From positions 310,001 to 374,000 of the forward strand of contig WHVA01000024.1 of NCBI GenBank assembly GCA_015179125.1: a DNA stretch of 64,000 bases, written 5' to 3'. A program made the translations under genes and the position numbers. The stretch is from Gautieria morchelliformis. Taxonomy: Eukaryota > Basidiomycota > Agaricomycetes > Gomphales > Gomphaceae. Shown here in pieces: positions 54,780-64,000 of this stretch. Below the pieces are notes generated by a model, which had not been told where the DNA came from, made no database searches, and saw nothing but the letters and a program-made list of their open reading frames with translations. Numbering within the stretch: the first letter of the stretch is position 1; each line of letters opens with the position of its first letter.

Positions 54780-55650
54780 ACAGTATGCGAGAGACCCGAT
54801 AGCTTCTGAGCGGTCTTGAGAATTCGCTGCATGGTGAATACTCCATTTTTCTGCTCCAACATGCGGTGTTTGGAACATTCACTGTCTCCTTACACAAACC
54901 TCCCTCCGAGCATTGTCCTACTTTGCGGTCGTGGGCGGCGGTGGTCGCGGCCTCGCCCCTTATCCCTTTTCAGGTCACTCCCCTTTCGCCCCGCTCTTCC
55001 CTCACCCGTCCACCTCCCCTTTCCCACCGAGGGGCGACCCCTCTCCTCTTCTTGCAGAAATGGGTTCATCATCTTCATGCCATGGATGGCTGAACGATGT
55101 CTGGGATGACGAACTCCCTCCTGCAGGTGGCTGAAGGATGTGCACAGAGTGTCCATGACAGAGGAAATAAAACCCACCCCTGCCTTTCTCCTTACTGTGT
55201 ACTTCCTCCCGTCCCATCCTTTTCCCCCGCACCCTCATGTCCAACTTCTTTCTTGACTGTACTGTGTCCCTGAGTGTGGGGTACCCTCAGATCTCTGTCA
55301 CGCCTGCTTCTGGCAATCAGACATGGCATTGCTATTACAGTACTGCCATTGAGTGGGATGACAAGACCCTCCTTCCTGTCAATGTACGCATCTACAGTCC
55401 AATGAACAACACCACTCTTTGAGATCTCACCATAGCCTGTGTCATTGGGAGGGCTGTCAAGCCATCTGATGGTCCCATGCAGCTGTACACATATGTTTTG
55501 ACCACATTTCCCGGAGATCCCGCCTCTTCTGACTATGAGCTGCACCTGCCAGAAGTGACAACAGAGGACCATCCTGAGATGTATAGAAAGCTCAATGCAG
55601 TGAAGGACAAGTATCATATTGGCCCAATCACAGATCGTCAATGGTGGCGG
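54780..55650. pseudogene. Uncharacterised gene fragment (+), function unknown
   Basis: From 55237 a plus-strand frame reads MSNFFLDCTVSLSVGYPQIS, AIEWDDKTLLPVNVRIYSPM, a stop, then VIGRAVKPSDGPMQLYTYVL and TFPGDPASSDYELHLPE. The strand-rich pattern with a central FPGDP motif recalls uncharacterised Agaricomycete proteins often found near transposons, but I cannot name the family. It is cut off at about 55655 by copia relic sequence. Left of 55200 there is only C/T-rich low-complexity sequence. Confidence 0.35.
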
Positions 55651-55951
55651 CCGGAACGATCCCAAGACACTATGTCTCAGGGACATTACATTGATGTCAT
55701 ACTTGATTGATTCAACATGGCAACAGCACATTCCGTATCTACACCTTTACACAAGATGATCAAACTTGTTGCACCTATAGACTTGATGGGTCCAACCATT
55801 GAAGTACCCTACACAAAGGCGATCTGCTCACTGATGTATGTGGCACTCAGTACAAGGCCCAATTTAGCTTTTACTGTACAGCATCTAAGTCAAATCACTA
55901 CTACCCATGGAGCCAAGCACTGGATGGCAATCAAACACGTACTCAGGTACC

Positions 55952-57491
55952 TGTATGGGATCCTGCTTTGCCGGTCAAATAGGAGAAATTCCATGTATTT
56001 TCGAAATAGTGACCTTAAAATATAGCATACTGGTATTTCTATCATTGGGGATGAACTATTTAAACTTCCTCTAATTTCCTACCATTTTTTCGCCATTTTT
56101 AATGAAGTCTTTGGCTCAAAACACTTCTATTCTGTTGCAGCAGAGTTATGAATCCACATGTATCCACAACTCTGCTTATTCAAACTCCGACGCGCGCGAG
56201 CCCGAACTCGAACCTGTGGACACTTACGCACCCACAAACTCTGGCCAACCTACCGGTTCGGACTCAGCACTCTGTAAATAGCAATTTATTCCCAAGCCTC
56301 CACAACACAGTTTGTGCAATACAAACTCAGTGCGTGCTGTGCCATAGCTACACTCACATTGGGTCCACAAGATACAACAATCTCTTGATAGTTTAGCTAA
56401 GAATCCCCCATGGTCACATGACTATCACATGACCTCAAAAACAGCTCAAAGTCACCTGATCATCCACAGTCACCTGACAATCACCTGACCTCAAAGTCAC
56501 CTGATTATCTACAGTCACCTGACAATCACCTGACCTCAAAGTCACTTGATTATCTACGGTCACCTGACAATCACATGACCTCAATCCAGCTTGAAGTCAC
56601 ATGACTTTCCATCGTCACATGATAATCACATGAGCGTGGGAGTTTCTTACATACTCTTAACTTTACTGTCACAGAGCTGTGACTTTAACCCAAATAGCAA
56701 TAGAACCTTCCACAGCCTTCCAATAGTTTCCAAACCTTTCCTGAAGCTTCTCTAATCTTCCACAAGGTTCTTCACAGTAGTAGAAGCCTCTACAAGGTTC
56801 CTAGCAGTAGTTACATAAGCTAGATAGATGCAGTATAAATAGCCTGCAGTTTTAGCAGTGAATCAGCCAATACATCATCATCTACTATCCACGTACCTCA
56901 TGTGACTTGCCAAGCTTGCACAGCTTACTAAGCTGCTAACCCCAGCTAGGTTATTACACTTACTTAGTGTATTAATTCTCAGTTAAGTAGTTGCGTTTCT
57001 ACTTAGCCACCCAGACTAACACTCCAGGTGAAATTCTGCAGAGTGAGTCTGACAATCGATTTCCTTGTCAATTAGCTCTCCAATACCCAAGACGAACTGA
57101 TCTGTGACTTTCCTGTTCAGTGACTTTCACAAGTCACTTCTTAAACCCTAGTCGCTCGTTTATTGCAGTGCATTGATGTTAATTGGGTCAGTCCACTTGC
57201 AAACTCTCCTGTGAAGCCATTCCTATCTTTTTGGAATACTTGGACCCCGATAGTCGTCCTCGAACCTACAGACTTTTAGTTTATTGTTCAGTGCTGCTAA
57301 GAAACGTATTGCCTTCCATCCGTATTAACTTGGACTAGTTTTTACGCGGATTGCAACCAAGGTACAAATATTAAATTATTTCCGGAGTTGTGCTGCAGCA
57401 TTGTTTAATATTCTTTGAGTTTCGTATACGACACATTCTGATAGACCATAGTGTTAGCTCTGACACCAAAGTCTTGAAGGGTTCCAAAACA
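55952..57491. mobile_element. Solo LTR nested in the copia relic
   Basis: Begins TGTATGGGATCCTGC, ends TTCCAAAACA and is about 1540 bp. Flanks GTACC (left) and ATACC (right) differ at one base, a probable 5-bp duplication. Its last roughly 550 bp match the solo LTR at 37864-39293 closely, while its first part is more diverged, so it is an older family member. Confidence 0.7.
56405..56640. repeat. Degenerate tandem repeat in the solo LTR
   Basis: About five copies of a roughly 45-bp unit built from CACCTGACAATCACCTGACC, CTCAAAGTCACCTGATTATC and variants with CACATGA. The unit is absent from the sister LTR at 37864-39293, where a different sequence occupies the corresponding place. Confidence 0.75.
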
Positions 57492-57793
57492 ATACCTCAA
57501 GGGATCATGTGACGTCAGAATAACTTTCAACCGAGATGCCAGTCTCAATCTTGAAATATCCATTGATTCAGACTATGCCAATAGGACTGACACACTTTCT
57601 ATTAGTGGTTATGCGGCTATACTAGGAGAGGGAGCTACTGCATGGAGCTCAAAGAAGCAGCAAATGATCACACTATCTACTACAGAAGCCGAATACATGG
57701 CACTTACCGAGGGCGCTAAACAACTGATTTTGAGGCGCTTCATTGAGGAGCTCCGAATAGGTCAAACTCAACCTATGTCACTCCAATCAGACA

Positions 57794-58185
57794 TGTTGAA
57801 AGTCGTGCAGGTGGGATTGCATACATGGTGGGGAATTGTAAAGTTCGTAGATGGAGATAAAGGGAATAGGACTGAGAACGCAACAATGGTTGTATGCGCT
57901 AACACCACGTGCAGTGACAACAATGGACACACCGACTCATAGCACCTTCAAGTCAAAGATATCACTGGCCTCAGTGGGCCCGAACAATAGCTCAAGAATG
58001 GAGTTTAACTGCCTAAAGTTTTCTACATACAATACTAACTATTTAACTGTTAGTGGCGCTTTGATAGTATGTAGAAGGGTCGTAGGGAAATCAAGTGCCG
58101 CCGGCGCATTATCATGCGCCGGTGATCACCATTGGTCAGGGGATCCAAAGCACAGCTTCAGATCTTGGTCTAGACATTAATAACA
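57794..58185. mobile_element. 392-bp solo LTR (second family) in the copia relic
   Basis: Starts TGTTGAAAG, ends TTAATAACA, with a perfect 5-bp duplication AGACA at 57789-57793 and 58186-58190. It interrupts the RNase H region of the relic and has no coding capacity of its own. TGTT..AACA ends and size fit a solo LTR of a separate family. Confidence 0.78.
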
Positions 58186-58518
58186 AGACAATCTAGGTGC
58201 CATCACCTTATCGCATGACACAACGTACCACACGTGTACCAAGCACATCAACATTGCTTATCACTAATCCCTGAGAAAGTGGCCTCTCACGAGGCAGCAC
58301 TTACATACATAACAATGAAGGAAAATGTAGTAGTGGATATATTCATGAAGGGATTGGACTTACACCAACACGGGTATTTAATGGGGAAACTAGGGTTCAA
58401 AAGAAAGGACTTCTCGCTGAGGGGGAGTGTTAGTAATCGGGATGATGAGTCAGCTGAGGATGAGCTGGCAGGCACATAGCTGGATGTTCAAGAGCATTCT
58501 TGACTCTGGGATGCTGGT

Positions 58519-58603
58519 TGTAGGGGAATGGCTGTTCAACCAACCAAGGAAGGCTGCTCAACCAGCCCTAGTCCTTTCTATTTGTCTTGACAACATGTAA
58601 AAA
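58519..58603 (+). mobile_element. Start of a third 1.4-kb-family LTR, cut by copia element 2
   Basis: TGTAGGGGAATGGCTG through GACAACATGTAAAAA matches the first 85 bp of the LTR at 37864. The match stops exactly where copia element 2 begins, so its remainder is expected beyond the window end. Confidence 0.8.
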
Positions 58604-59138
58604 TGATAAGAGATACTCTGTATGTGTTTGGGTTTCGTATAGAGATGTGATTCAAGCTTCGAGGGAAGCTGAATCGAATAGAGGCCTGATTGCTGAGAGA
58701 AGTACGTATACTAGGGTAACTGTTTTGGTTGGAAATGTCGAGACGATGGGGAGGTAAAACTACTGTTATTCATGCTTAACAATTACATTCGTCAGTACTA
58801 TTTAACTACTGGGAAAAGACTCGGCATTGACGCGATACATGTGATTCGTGACGCAGGAATATAGGGGGATGTGGTGTGGAGTCTGGGGTGAACCCTCAAG
58901 TGAATGGTACAAGGGAATACTAAGAGTTTGTTGTACATAAGGCGGTGGTGTGGAGGGACATGTGCGTGATATATAAGAGAAATCGTAGAGCTGCGGTCGA
59001 AGCCGCTCAGGGACGATCAAATACATGTCGTGTCTTGATTGGGATTGAATAGGTACCTAAGCGGGGATCTGTGTCTCGGGTTGGTCCCTCGATCGAGATT
59101 GATGTGATCGATGTATGAAATGTGATGACGACCGGCTT

Positions 59139-59226
59139 GGCATGCCCTGTACGCATGCGTGGCATGCCCTGTACGCATGCGTGGCATGCCCTGTACGCAT
59201 GCGTGGCATGCCCTGTACGCATGCGT
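59139..59226. repeat. 22-bp minisatellite inside the copia element 2 LTR
   Basis: Four perfect tandem copies of a 22-bp unit that begins GGCATGCCCTGTACGCATGC. The unit contains the palindromes GCATGC twice. It lies in the 3' LTR; the corresponding part of the other LTR is outside the window. Confidence 0.92.
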
Positions 59227-59409
59227 GGCAATGTATTGGTCCGGCATCGTGTGTATGCGAGTCAGGGGGTTCGGGGATATCTTTATGTGTCTGAGTGTGG
59301 ACGCGGGCATGGTTTTGGGAAGCGTGTGATTCGGTTTCGTCAGCATGTTTTAGATGTAGATCTGGGTGATGTCATTACTATCTTTACTCGATTATCACAA
59401 CACTCCCCC

Positions 59410-62400
59410 TCAAACTCGATGCACTCCTAGCATCGCTAGGATGTTGAGATGTTTGCGAGGAGATAGTGGCTTCGTAAGAACGTCGGTGGGATTGTCGAGT
59501 GTCTTTACGTAGTGTAACTTGATATTTCCCATGTCGATCTGTTCCTTTGTGTAGTGATAATGTACATCAATGTGTTTCGTTTGGCTGCTATTGGCGTTGT
59601 TGGTTAAGAAGGCGATGGCGGATTGGTTATCAGTGAATATTGGGATAGGTGTGAAATCGTGTTGAAAATCCTTCCCCAGTTTGATGAGCCATATCCCTTC
59701 TGCTGATGCAAATGACCCTGCTACCACCTCGGACTCCATGGTTGATCGACTGACGAGACCCTGTTTCTTCGATGCCCAGGATATGGGTGCACCGTTGAAA
59801 GTGAATACCCATCCCGTGGTTGACTTTTGGTCATTTCGATCACCCACGAAATCCGCATCCGTGTATCCGGCTAGATTGTGAGTGTATCCCACAGCCCCTT
59901 CCCCTTCTCTGACGTACAGTATTCCATACTCTCTCATGTTCAACAGGTAACGCAATATCCTCTTGGCAGATTCCCAGTGAGTGACGTTTGGCTTTGATGA
60001 ATATTGTGCACATTTATTGACAGCGTATGCGATGTCAGGTCGAGTGGCAACGGCGCAGTAATTGAGGCTGCCTATGATGGATGCATATGCGTAATCAATG
60101 ATGTCGTTGGGGATGGTGGAGACTTGTAACTCGATGTTGGGGTCCATTGGTGAGTTTACGGCGCGTCTGGATGTTATTTCGAATCGTTTTGACACCGTGT
60201 TGATGAATACCCGCTGTGAGATGTGGATTGTGCCGCGTTCACGTTCCCTGACGATCTGTATCCCAAGTAGCTGCGTCGGATCCCCCAAATATAGGATATC
60301 AAAGCTCCCCCTGATTGCGGTGACCATCCCCTCCATAGCGGTTAATGAATTCGATGCTAGGAGTCCATCATCCACGTACCATCCTGCGATTTCGACTGTG
60401 TTTCCCTCTCCAAATTTGAAAAATGCTGTGTTATCCGCCTCCCCTGCTTTAAATCCTATCCTCTCCATCTCTTTTCTCAGAGTCCCGTGCCATACCCTTC
60501 CTGACTGCTTGAGGCCGTATATTCCTTTGTTGAGTTTGCATACTAGATTTTCCTCCCCCGGCTTGGCGAAACCTTCCGGCTGTCGCATGTATACTGTATC
60601 CTCGAGCTTTCCGTTGAGGTATGCTCCCTTCACGTCTATGTGTCGTAGTTCCAGGTCGAACTTGCATGCAAGTGCTAGGATGAGTCTGATAGAGGTGAGT
60701 CTGATCGTAGGAGAATAGGTTTCTTGGAAGTCGATTCCTGGTACTTGTGAGTAGCCTTGAGCGATGAATCTGGATTTGAACTTATCGACCTCCCCCCTGT
60801 TGTCCCTCTTTACTCGAAATGTCCATCGGCTTCCTACGACGTTTGCCTCGGCTGGTTTCTCGACTAGCTTCCATGTGTTGTACCCCATCAATAGGTCGTA
60901 CTCATCTCGGCATGCTTTCCTCCAACTCTCTGCATTCTCTGATTTCATTGCCTCTTTGTAGCTCGCTGGCTCGTCCTCCGCTAATACCATGAATCCTGCC
61001 TCTGTCTCCTCAAGTTCTCTCCTCCCGTATGCCATCGCTGCTACTTTGGTGAGTAGTGCGGCGTGTCTCCTGCCTCTTCCATAATTCGTGTTTGACGGGT
61101 TCATCCAGGGTCCCTTCAGGAATTCCTTCGGTGCTATGTCCTCACTTTCTCCCCTTCCTGTGTTCGCTTCTGACTCCTCCACTTGCTCTTCTGGTTCGGC
61201 TTCTGTGTCGAAACTCTCCACGCGTAACTCCCCCTCTCCTACATCCAGCCTCGCCTCTATCACCTCTCCCTCTCCATCTTCGTCAGTGTCCATTGTATTG
61301 TCGTACGTCAGGGGTGGCATCTCATCGCCGTTGTCGTCGGTCAGTGGGTTGGTCTTAGGTTGTGATGGGTGGGAGAATGTGGGGAGCTTTCCGTCGACTA
61401 CCCAGAGCTGTGGGGTTTCGTCTTCGTCGGTGATGTGTAGTGTGGTACGTTCGATTTGTTTTAGTTCATTGAAAACTACATCCCGAGCCTTCATTAGTGT
61501 TTGGGTGCATGGTATCCACACCTTGTACGCTTTTGAGTCATCAAAATATCCGACGAAAATCCCCTCAGTTGATTTGTAGTCACCCTTCCTCCTTGTGTCC
61601 TTTGGTATCAATGCCCAGCATTTGTAGCCGTATATGCGCAGCCAATCGAGTCTGGGCTTTGTTTTCCATAAGGCCTCGTAAGGTGACATATTGATTTTGC
61701 TGTGTAGCATTTGATTTTTCACGAAGTTCATTGTGTGGATACCGGATACCCAGAATCGACTCGTGAGGCCGGCGTTGTGCTGCAGCGTGAGTGCGCCTTC
61801 CTGGAGTGTCCTGTTGTATCTCTCTGCGACTCCATTATGTTCAGGTGTGTGAGGAGTTGTTGTTTCATGAACGATTCCAAGCTCACTGCACAGTTCCTTG
61901 AACTCTCCCCCCATGTATTCCCCCCTGTTATCCGTTCTGATTCTCTTCACATCGACTCCCCTCTGCTTCTTCAACCATGCCAGGTATTCCTTGAACGAAT
62001 TGGTAACTGTCCTGCATTCTTTGTTTTTCAGGAAATACACTTTGATGTATCTAGTGGTGTGATCGATCCAGATGACGAAATATTTGAAACCGCCGACTGA
62101 GGTTTCGAAGGGGCCGCATAGATCTGAGGAGACGACATCCCCAATTGATTCTGGAAGATCTTCGATGTTTTTGAATGGTAAGCGGGTCTGTTTTCCGAAG
62201 GGACAATCAGTGCAGGGACTCAGCTCCTGTCCTACACTTAGTTCTGGTAACCCGATCCCAATCTGCCTCTTTGACATCTTCTCGATTATCAAGATTCCGG
62301 TATGTGCTAGTCTTCGGTGCCACAGATGCATCGGGTCATGTTCCTTTGAATAAACGGCAGCTTCTGGTTCCGGTTTCATGGACGGCTGTGCAATGTAGGC

Positions 62401-63030
62401 ATACAGATCGTTTATTCTTGTACCTTTAGCGATCATCTCGTCGCCTAGCAGTAGTGACGTGTCGGATTTACTGAATATAACATCCACGTTGGTGTTCGTC
62501 ATCCTTGCGACCGATAGTAGGTTTGCATTGAGTTTTGGAACATATATGACGTCCTTTAGAGTCAATGCGAGCGGGGATAGCTGTGCATGTGAGTCGTTCT
62601 GTATCGTGATGTGGATCGTACCACGTTGATCCGCATTGAATGAGTCCCCGCTGGACGTTTCTATTGAGATAGGGGGTGTGGGGTGTATCTCTTCGAACAG
62701 CTCGAGGGTTCCGCATAGGTGACTAGACGCCCTGGAATCGATCAACCAGATATGGACGTTATCTTGTATTGCAGATAGGGCTGTCGAGTTAGCTGTCAAC
62801 GTGATGTTATTTGAATCAGATTGTTTCTCAATGATTTGTGCCAACATAACAATGTTTTTCTTTGGTATATTGGCGAATCGAGCTATGTCGGGATTTGCCG
62901 ACTGATGACGCTGTGGGGGTGGGGCTGCTCTGATGATGTCATTTCGATCGTTGCCGGTGAGACCTCCTCCCTGAGCGCTATTTCGTCCCTGAGTGCCACC
63001 TCCTCCCTGCGCACCTCCTCCTCCCTGCAC
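59410..63030 (-). CDS. Copia element 2 pol polyprotein
   Basis: A 1206-residue open frame. In order: a glycine-rich start; the protease region near residue 95; an HLWHRRLAHTG ... CTDCPFGK zinc-binding pre-integrase domain; an integrase core with RTDNRGEYMGGEFKEL and APEHNGVAERYNRTLQ-like motifs; an acidic linker; reverse transcriptase with RWTFRVKRDNRGE, DVKGAYLNGKLEDTVYMRQP and the active-site WYVDDGLLAS; and RNase H with AGYTDADFVGDRNDQKSTTG and ISWASKKQGLVSRSTMESE. Length is near normal for fungal copia pol. Confidence 0.9.
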   Translation of the reverse strand: MQGGGGAQGGGGTQGRNSAQGGGLTGNDRNDIIRAAPPPQRHQSANPDIARFANIPKKNIVMLAQIIEKQSDSNNITLTANSTALSAIQDNVHIWLIDSRASSHLCGTLELFEEIHPTPPISIETSSGDSFNADQRGTIHITIQNDSHAQLSPLALTLKDVIYVPKLNANLLSVARMTNTNVDVIFSKSDTSLLLGDEMIAKGTRINDLYAYIAQPSMKPEPEAAVYSKEHDPMHLWHRRLAHTGILIIEKMSKRQIGIGLPELSVGQELSPCTDCPFGKQTRLPFKNIEDLPESIGDVVSSDLCGPFETSVGGFKYFVIWIDHTTRYIKVYFLKNKECRTVTNSFKEYLAWLKKQRGVDVKRIRTDNRGEYMGGEFKELCSELGIVHETTTPHTPEHNGVAERYNRTLQEGALTLQHNAGLTSRFWVSGIHTMNFVKNQMLHSKINMSPYEALWKTKPRLDWLRIYGYKCWALIPKDTRRKGDYKSTEGIFVGYFDDSKAYKVWIPCTQTLMKARDVVFNELKQIERTTLHITDEDETPQLWVVDGKLPTFSHPSQPKTNPLTDDNGDEMPPLTYDNTMDTDEDGEGEVIEARLDVGEGELRVESFDTEAEPEEQVEESEANTGRGESEDIAPKEFLKGPWMNPSNTNYGRGRRHAALLTKVAAMAYGRRELEETEAGFMVLAEDEPASYKEAMKSENAESWRKACRDEYDLLMGYNTWKLVEKPAEANVVGSRWTFRVKRDNRGEVDKFKSRFIAQGYSQVPGIDFQETYSPTIRLTSIRLILALACKFDLELRHIDVKGAYLNGKLEDTVYMRQPEGFAKPGEENLVCKLNKGIYGLKQSGRVWHGTLRKEMERIGFKAGEADNTAFFKFGEGNTVEIAGWYVDDGLLASNSLTAMEGMVTAIRGSFDILYLGDPTQLLGIQIVRERERGTIHISQRVFINTVSKRFEITSRRAVNSPMDPNIELQVSTIPNDIIDYAYASIIGSLNYCAVATRPDIAYAVNKCAQYSSKPNVTHWESAKRILRYLLNMREYGILYVREGEGAVGYTHNLAGYTDADFVGDRNDQKSTTGWVFTFNGAPISWASKKQGLVSRSTMESEVVAGSFASAEGIWLIKLGKDFQHDFTPIPIFTDNQSAIAFLTNNANSSQTKHIDVHYHYTKEQIDMGNIKLHYVKTLDNPTDVLTKPLSPRKHLNILAMLGVHRV

Positions 63031-63057
63031 GCCTCCTCCTCCCTGTGCTCCATACCC

Positions 63058-63948
63058 TCATTTCCACGGCTCGTGGCCTGCCAATCCTCCACCAGGTGCA
63101 TAGCACCTCGCTGCAGAGTGGTTCGGCTTACCACAATTATTGCAGAAGAACACTGGCGTTCCGTTGTTGACTTGTTGTGGAACACGATTTGGGTAGGCAT
63201 AGGTGAGATTATTGTTCGTTCTTGGCGTTGGGTTATTGAATCGTCTTTGTGTCCTGCCCTGTGCTATGAACGCCGTAGCCGCTTGTGTCGACATCTCCAC
63301 CACGTTGAGATCCGCCTCATGTGCCTCCAACCTTTCCTCAATTTCGTCCAGCACCCTCGTGATCATTCTTATGGTCTGCGCTATGGGTCTCCATGACTCG
63401 GGGACGTTCCTAAGTATGGTTGCCGCGTGAGTAGAATCTGCGATTACTTCACCCATTTTGGCGAGCTGATTCCTGAATTCCTTCATCACGGTGAGGTACG
63501 CCGAGACCGACTTCCCCTCGATCATATGGTAGTTTTCGTATTTCGTCCTGATTATACTGATTTTGCTAGGATCAGTGGATTCGAACTTCCTAGTCAGTAT
63601 GTTCCATGCCTCTGTGCATTGATCTGTCGTGTCAATTGCGGTCTGTAGTTCGGGGGAAATGCATAAAAGGATCTGACTGTAAGCGGCGTTGTTTCTATTG
63701 TCCCATTCGTCCTGAAGCTGGGTTAGAGCTGTGCTGCCAACCATGTTAATTCCGGCGACGACGGTGATCTGTTGGTTAGTTATGACGGGGTAGGGATCCA
63801 CACCGGTGATCGTTTTGAATATCCCTCTGTCCCTCATCATTGCTAATAGTTCCCTCTTCCACGACATCCAGTTCTCTTTGTCCAGTTTGGGTTTGATATC
63901 GCGGAATTTGTGTATATCGTGTTTCGGGTGTACTGTGGTTTGAGCCAT
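63058..63948 (-). CDS. Copia element 2 gag
   Basis: A 296-residue frame from MAQTTVHPKHDIHKF. It contains the Retrotran_gag domain (LDKENWMSWKRELLAMMRDR, QCTEAWNILTRKFES, KMGEVIADSTHAATIL) and a C-terminal zinc knuckle CNNCGKPNHSAARC (C-x2-C-x4-H-x4-C). It forms the virus-like particle core in this family. Confidence 0.88.
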   Translation of the reverse strand: MAQTTVHPKHDIHKFRDIKPKLDKENWMSWKRELLAMMRDRGIFKTITGVDPYPVITNQQITVVAGINMVGSTALTQLQDEWDNRNNAAYSQILLCISPELQTAIDTTDQCTEAWNILTRKFESTDPSKISIIRTKYENYHMIEGKSVSAYLTVMKEFRNQLAKMGEVIADSTHAATILRNVPESWRPIAQTIRMITRVLDEIEERLEAHEADLNVVEMSTQAATAFIAQGRTQRRFNNPTPRTNNNLTYAYPNRVPQQVNNGTPVFFCNNCGKPNHSAARCYAPGGGLAGHEPWK

Positions 63949-64000
63949 GGTGAGTGCCGTGAGACTCTTAATCTGATAAGAGATACTCTGTATGTGTTTG

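Larger units (their letters stand above)
55655..58518 (+). mobile_element. Ty1/copia relic, same family as element 1, carrying insertions
   Basis: Plus-strand remnants match copia element 1: MSQGHYIDVILD, STPLHKMIKL and STRPNLAFTVQHLSQ (reverse transcriptase, 55670-55900), then TLSTTEAEYMALTEGAKQL (RNase H, 57660-57730), and MKGLDLHQHGYLMGKLGF plus the polypurine run and the first roughly 90 bp of its LTR (58340-58518). It is much more diverged than element 1 and broken in many places. Two LTR insertions lie inside it and a third element cuts its LTR. Confidence 0.82.
58604..64000 (-). mobile_element. Ty1/copia element 2, looks whole in the visible part
   Basis: The 3' LTR is 58604-59397 (plus-strand ends TGATAAG and TTATCA). 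The other LTR starts at 63974 and runs off the window, beginning with the same 27 bases. A GAGGGGGAG polypurine run abuts the 3' LTR. Between the LTRs lie gag (63058-63948) and a long pol frame (59410-63030) in a different frame, in the usual copia order. The long open pol frame indicates recent insertion. It entered a 1.4-kb-family LTR at 58603. Confidence 0.92.

Noticed and set aside
57664-57942. Single 92-codon protein starting MITLSTTEAEYMAL
   Set aside because: The first part is copia RNase H and the rest is the inserted 392-bp LTR; the join is accidental.

Overview
The window looks like a repeat-dense stretch of a basidiomycete (Agaricomycete) chromosome. Several signs point there: Plavaka and KDZ transposases with CxC5/CxC6-type cysteine clusters, a DUF6533-type membrane protein, an expanded BTB/POZ family, short GT..AG introns, and copia and Ty3/gypsy (chromovirus) retroelements. 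Few genes look intact; most of the sequence is mobile DNA, nested insertions, segmental duplications and host-gene relics. No rRNA, tRNA or CRISPR array was recognised.

Layout. 1-2 kb: a gypsy protease fossil, a 497-bp MITE and a gamma-tubulin relic. 2.9-4.3 kb: a DUF6533-like membrane protein. 6.3-7.6 kb and 14.4-15.7 kb: two near-identical hAT elements in opposite orientation, each with a perfect 8-bp target duplication. Between them lie a DUF6532-like gene (minus strand) and a divergently oriented, decayed Plavaka transposase (plus strand). The second hAT sits inside the Plavaka gene. 19.4-26.1 kb: a large imperfect inverted duplication. Its arms are two pseudogene copies of an exosome RRP42 (RNase PH-like) gene plus a BTB-RRP42 spacer, and its centre is a 3.7-kb satellite whose units carry a 20-bp perfect palindrome.

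26.5-30.8 kb: a copia element (minus strand, GGTAC duplication). 31.7-43.7 kb: a minus-strand host gene with an AT-hook, split in an exon by a chromovirus-type gypsy element (33.35-42.41 kb, CCGTG duplication). The gypsy element itself contains a 1.43-kb solo LTR and an extra coding region downstream of its chromodomain. 44.1-49 kb: a zinc-finger gene and a KDZ transposase gene in convergent orientation, separated by a CACTG-ended fold-back MITE. 49.2-52.3 kb: a BTB pseudogene and an apparently intact two-exon BTB gene, each followed by the same spacer repeat. 52.5-53.5 kb: a 5'-truncated LINE with a 12-bp target duplication. 54.4-54.7 kb: a single-unit relative of the satellite beside a kinase-like fragment.

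55.7-64 kb: a nested retroelement stack. An old copia relic contains two solo LTRs and the start of a third LTR. That third LTR was in turn entered by a second copia element, which looks whole over its visible length and runs off the window end.

How it works together: this is not an operon-like pathway. The theme is a locus shaped by repeated insertion and by duplication of a BTB-RRP42 neighbourhood, seen at four places, one pair of which borders the palindromic satellite.
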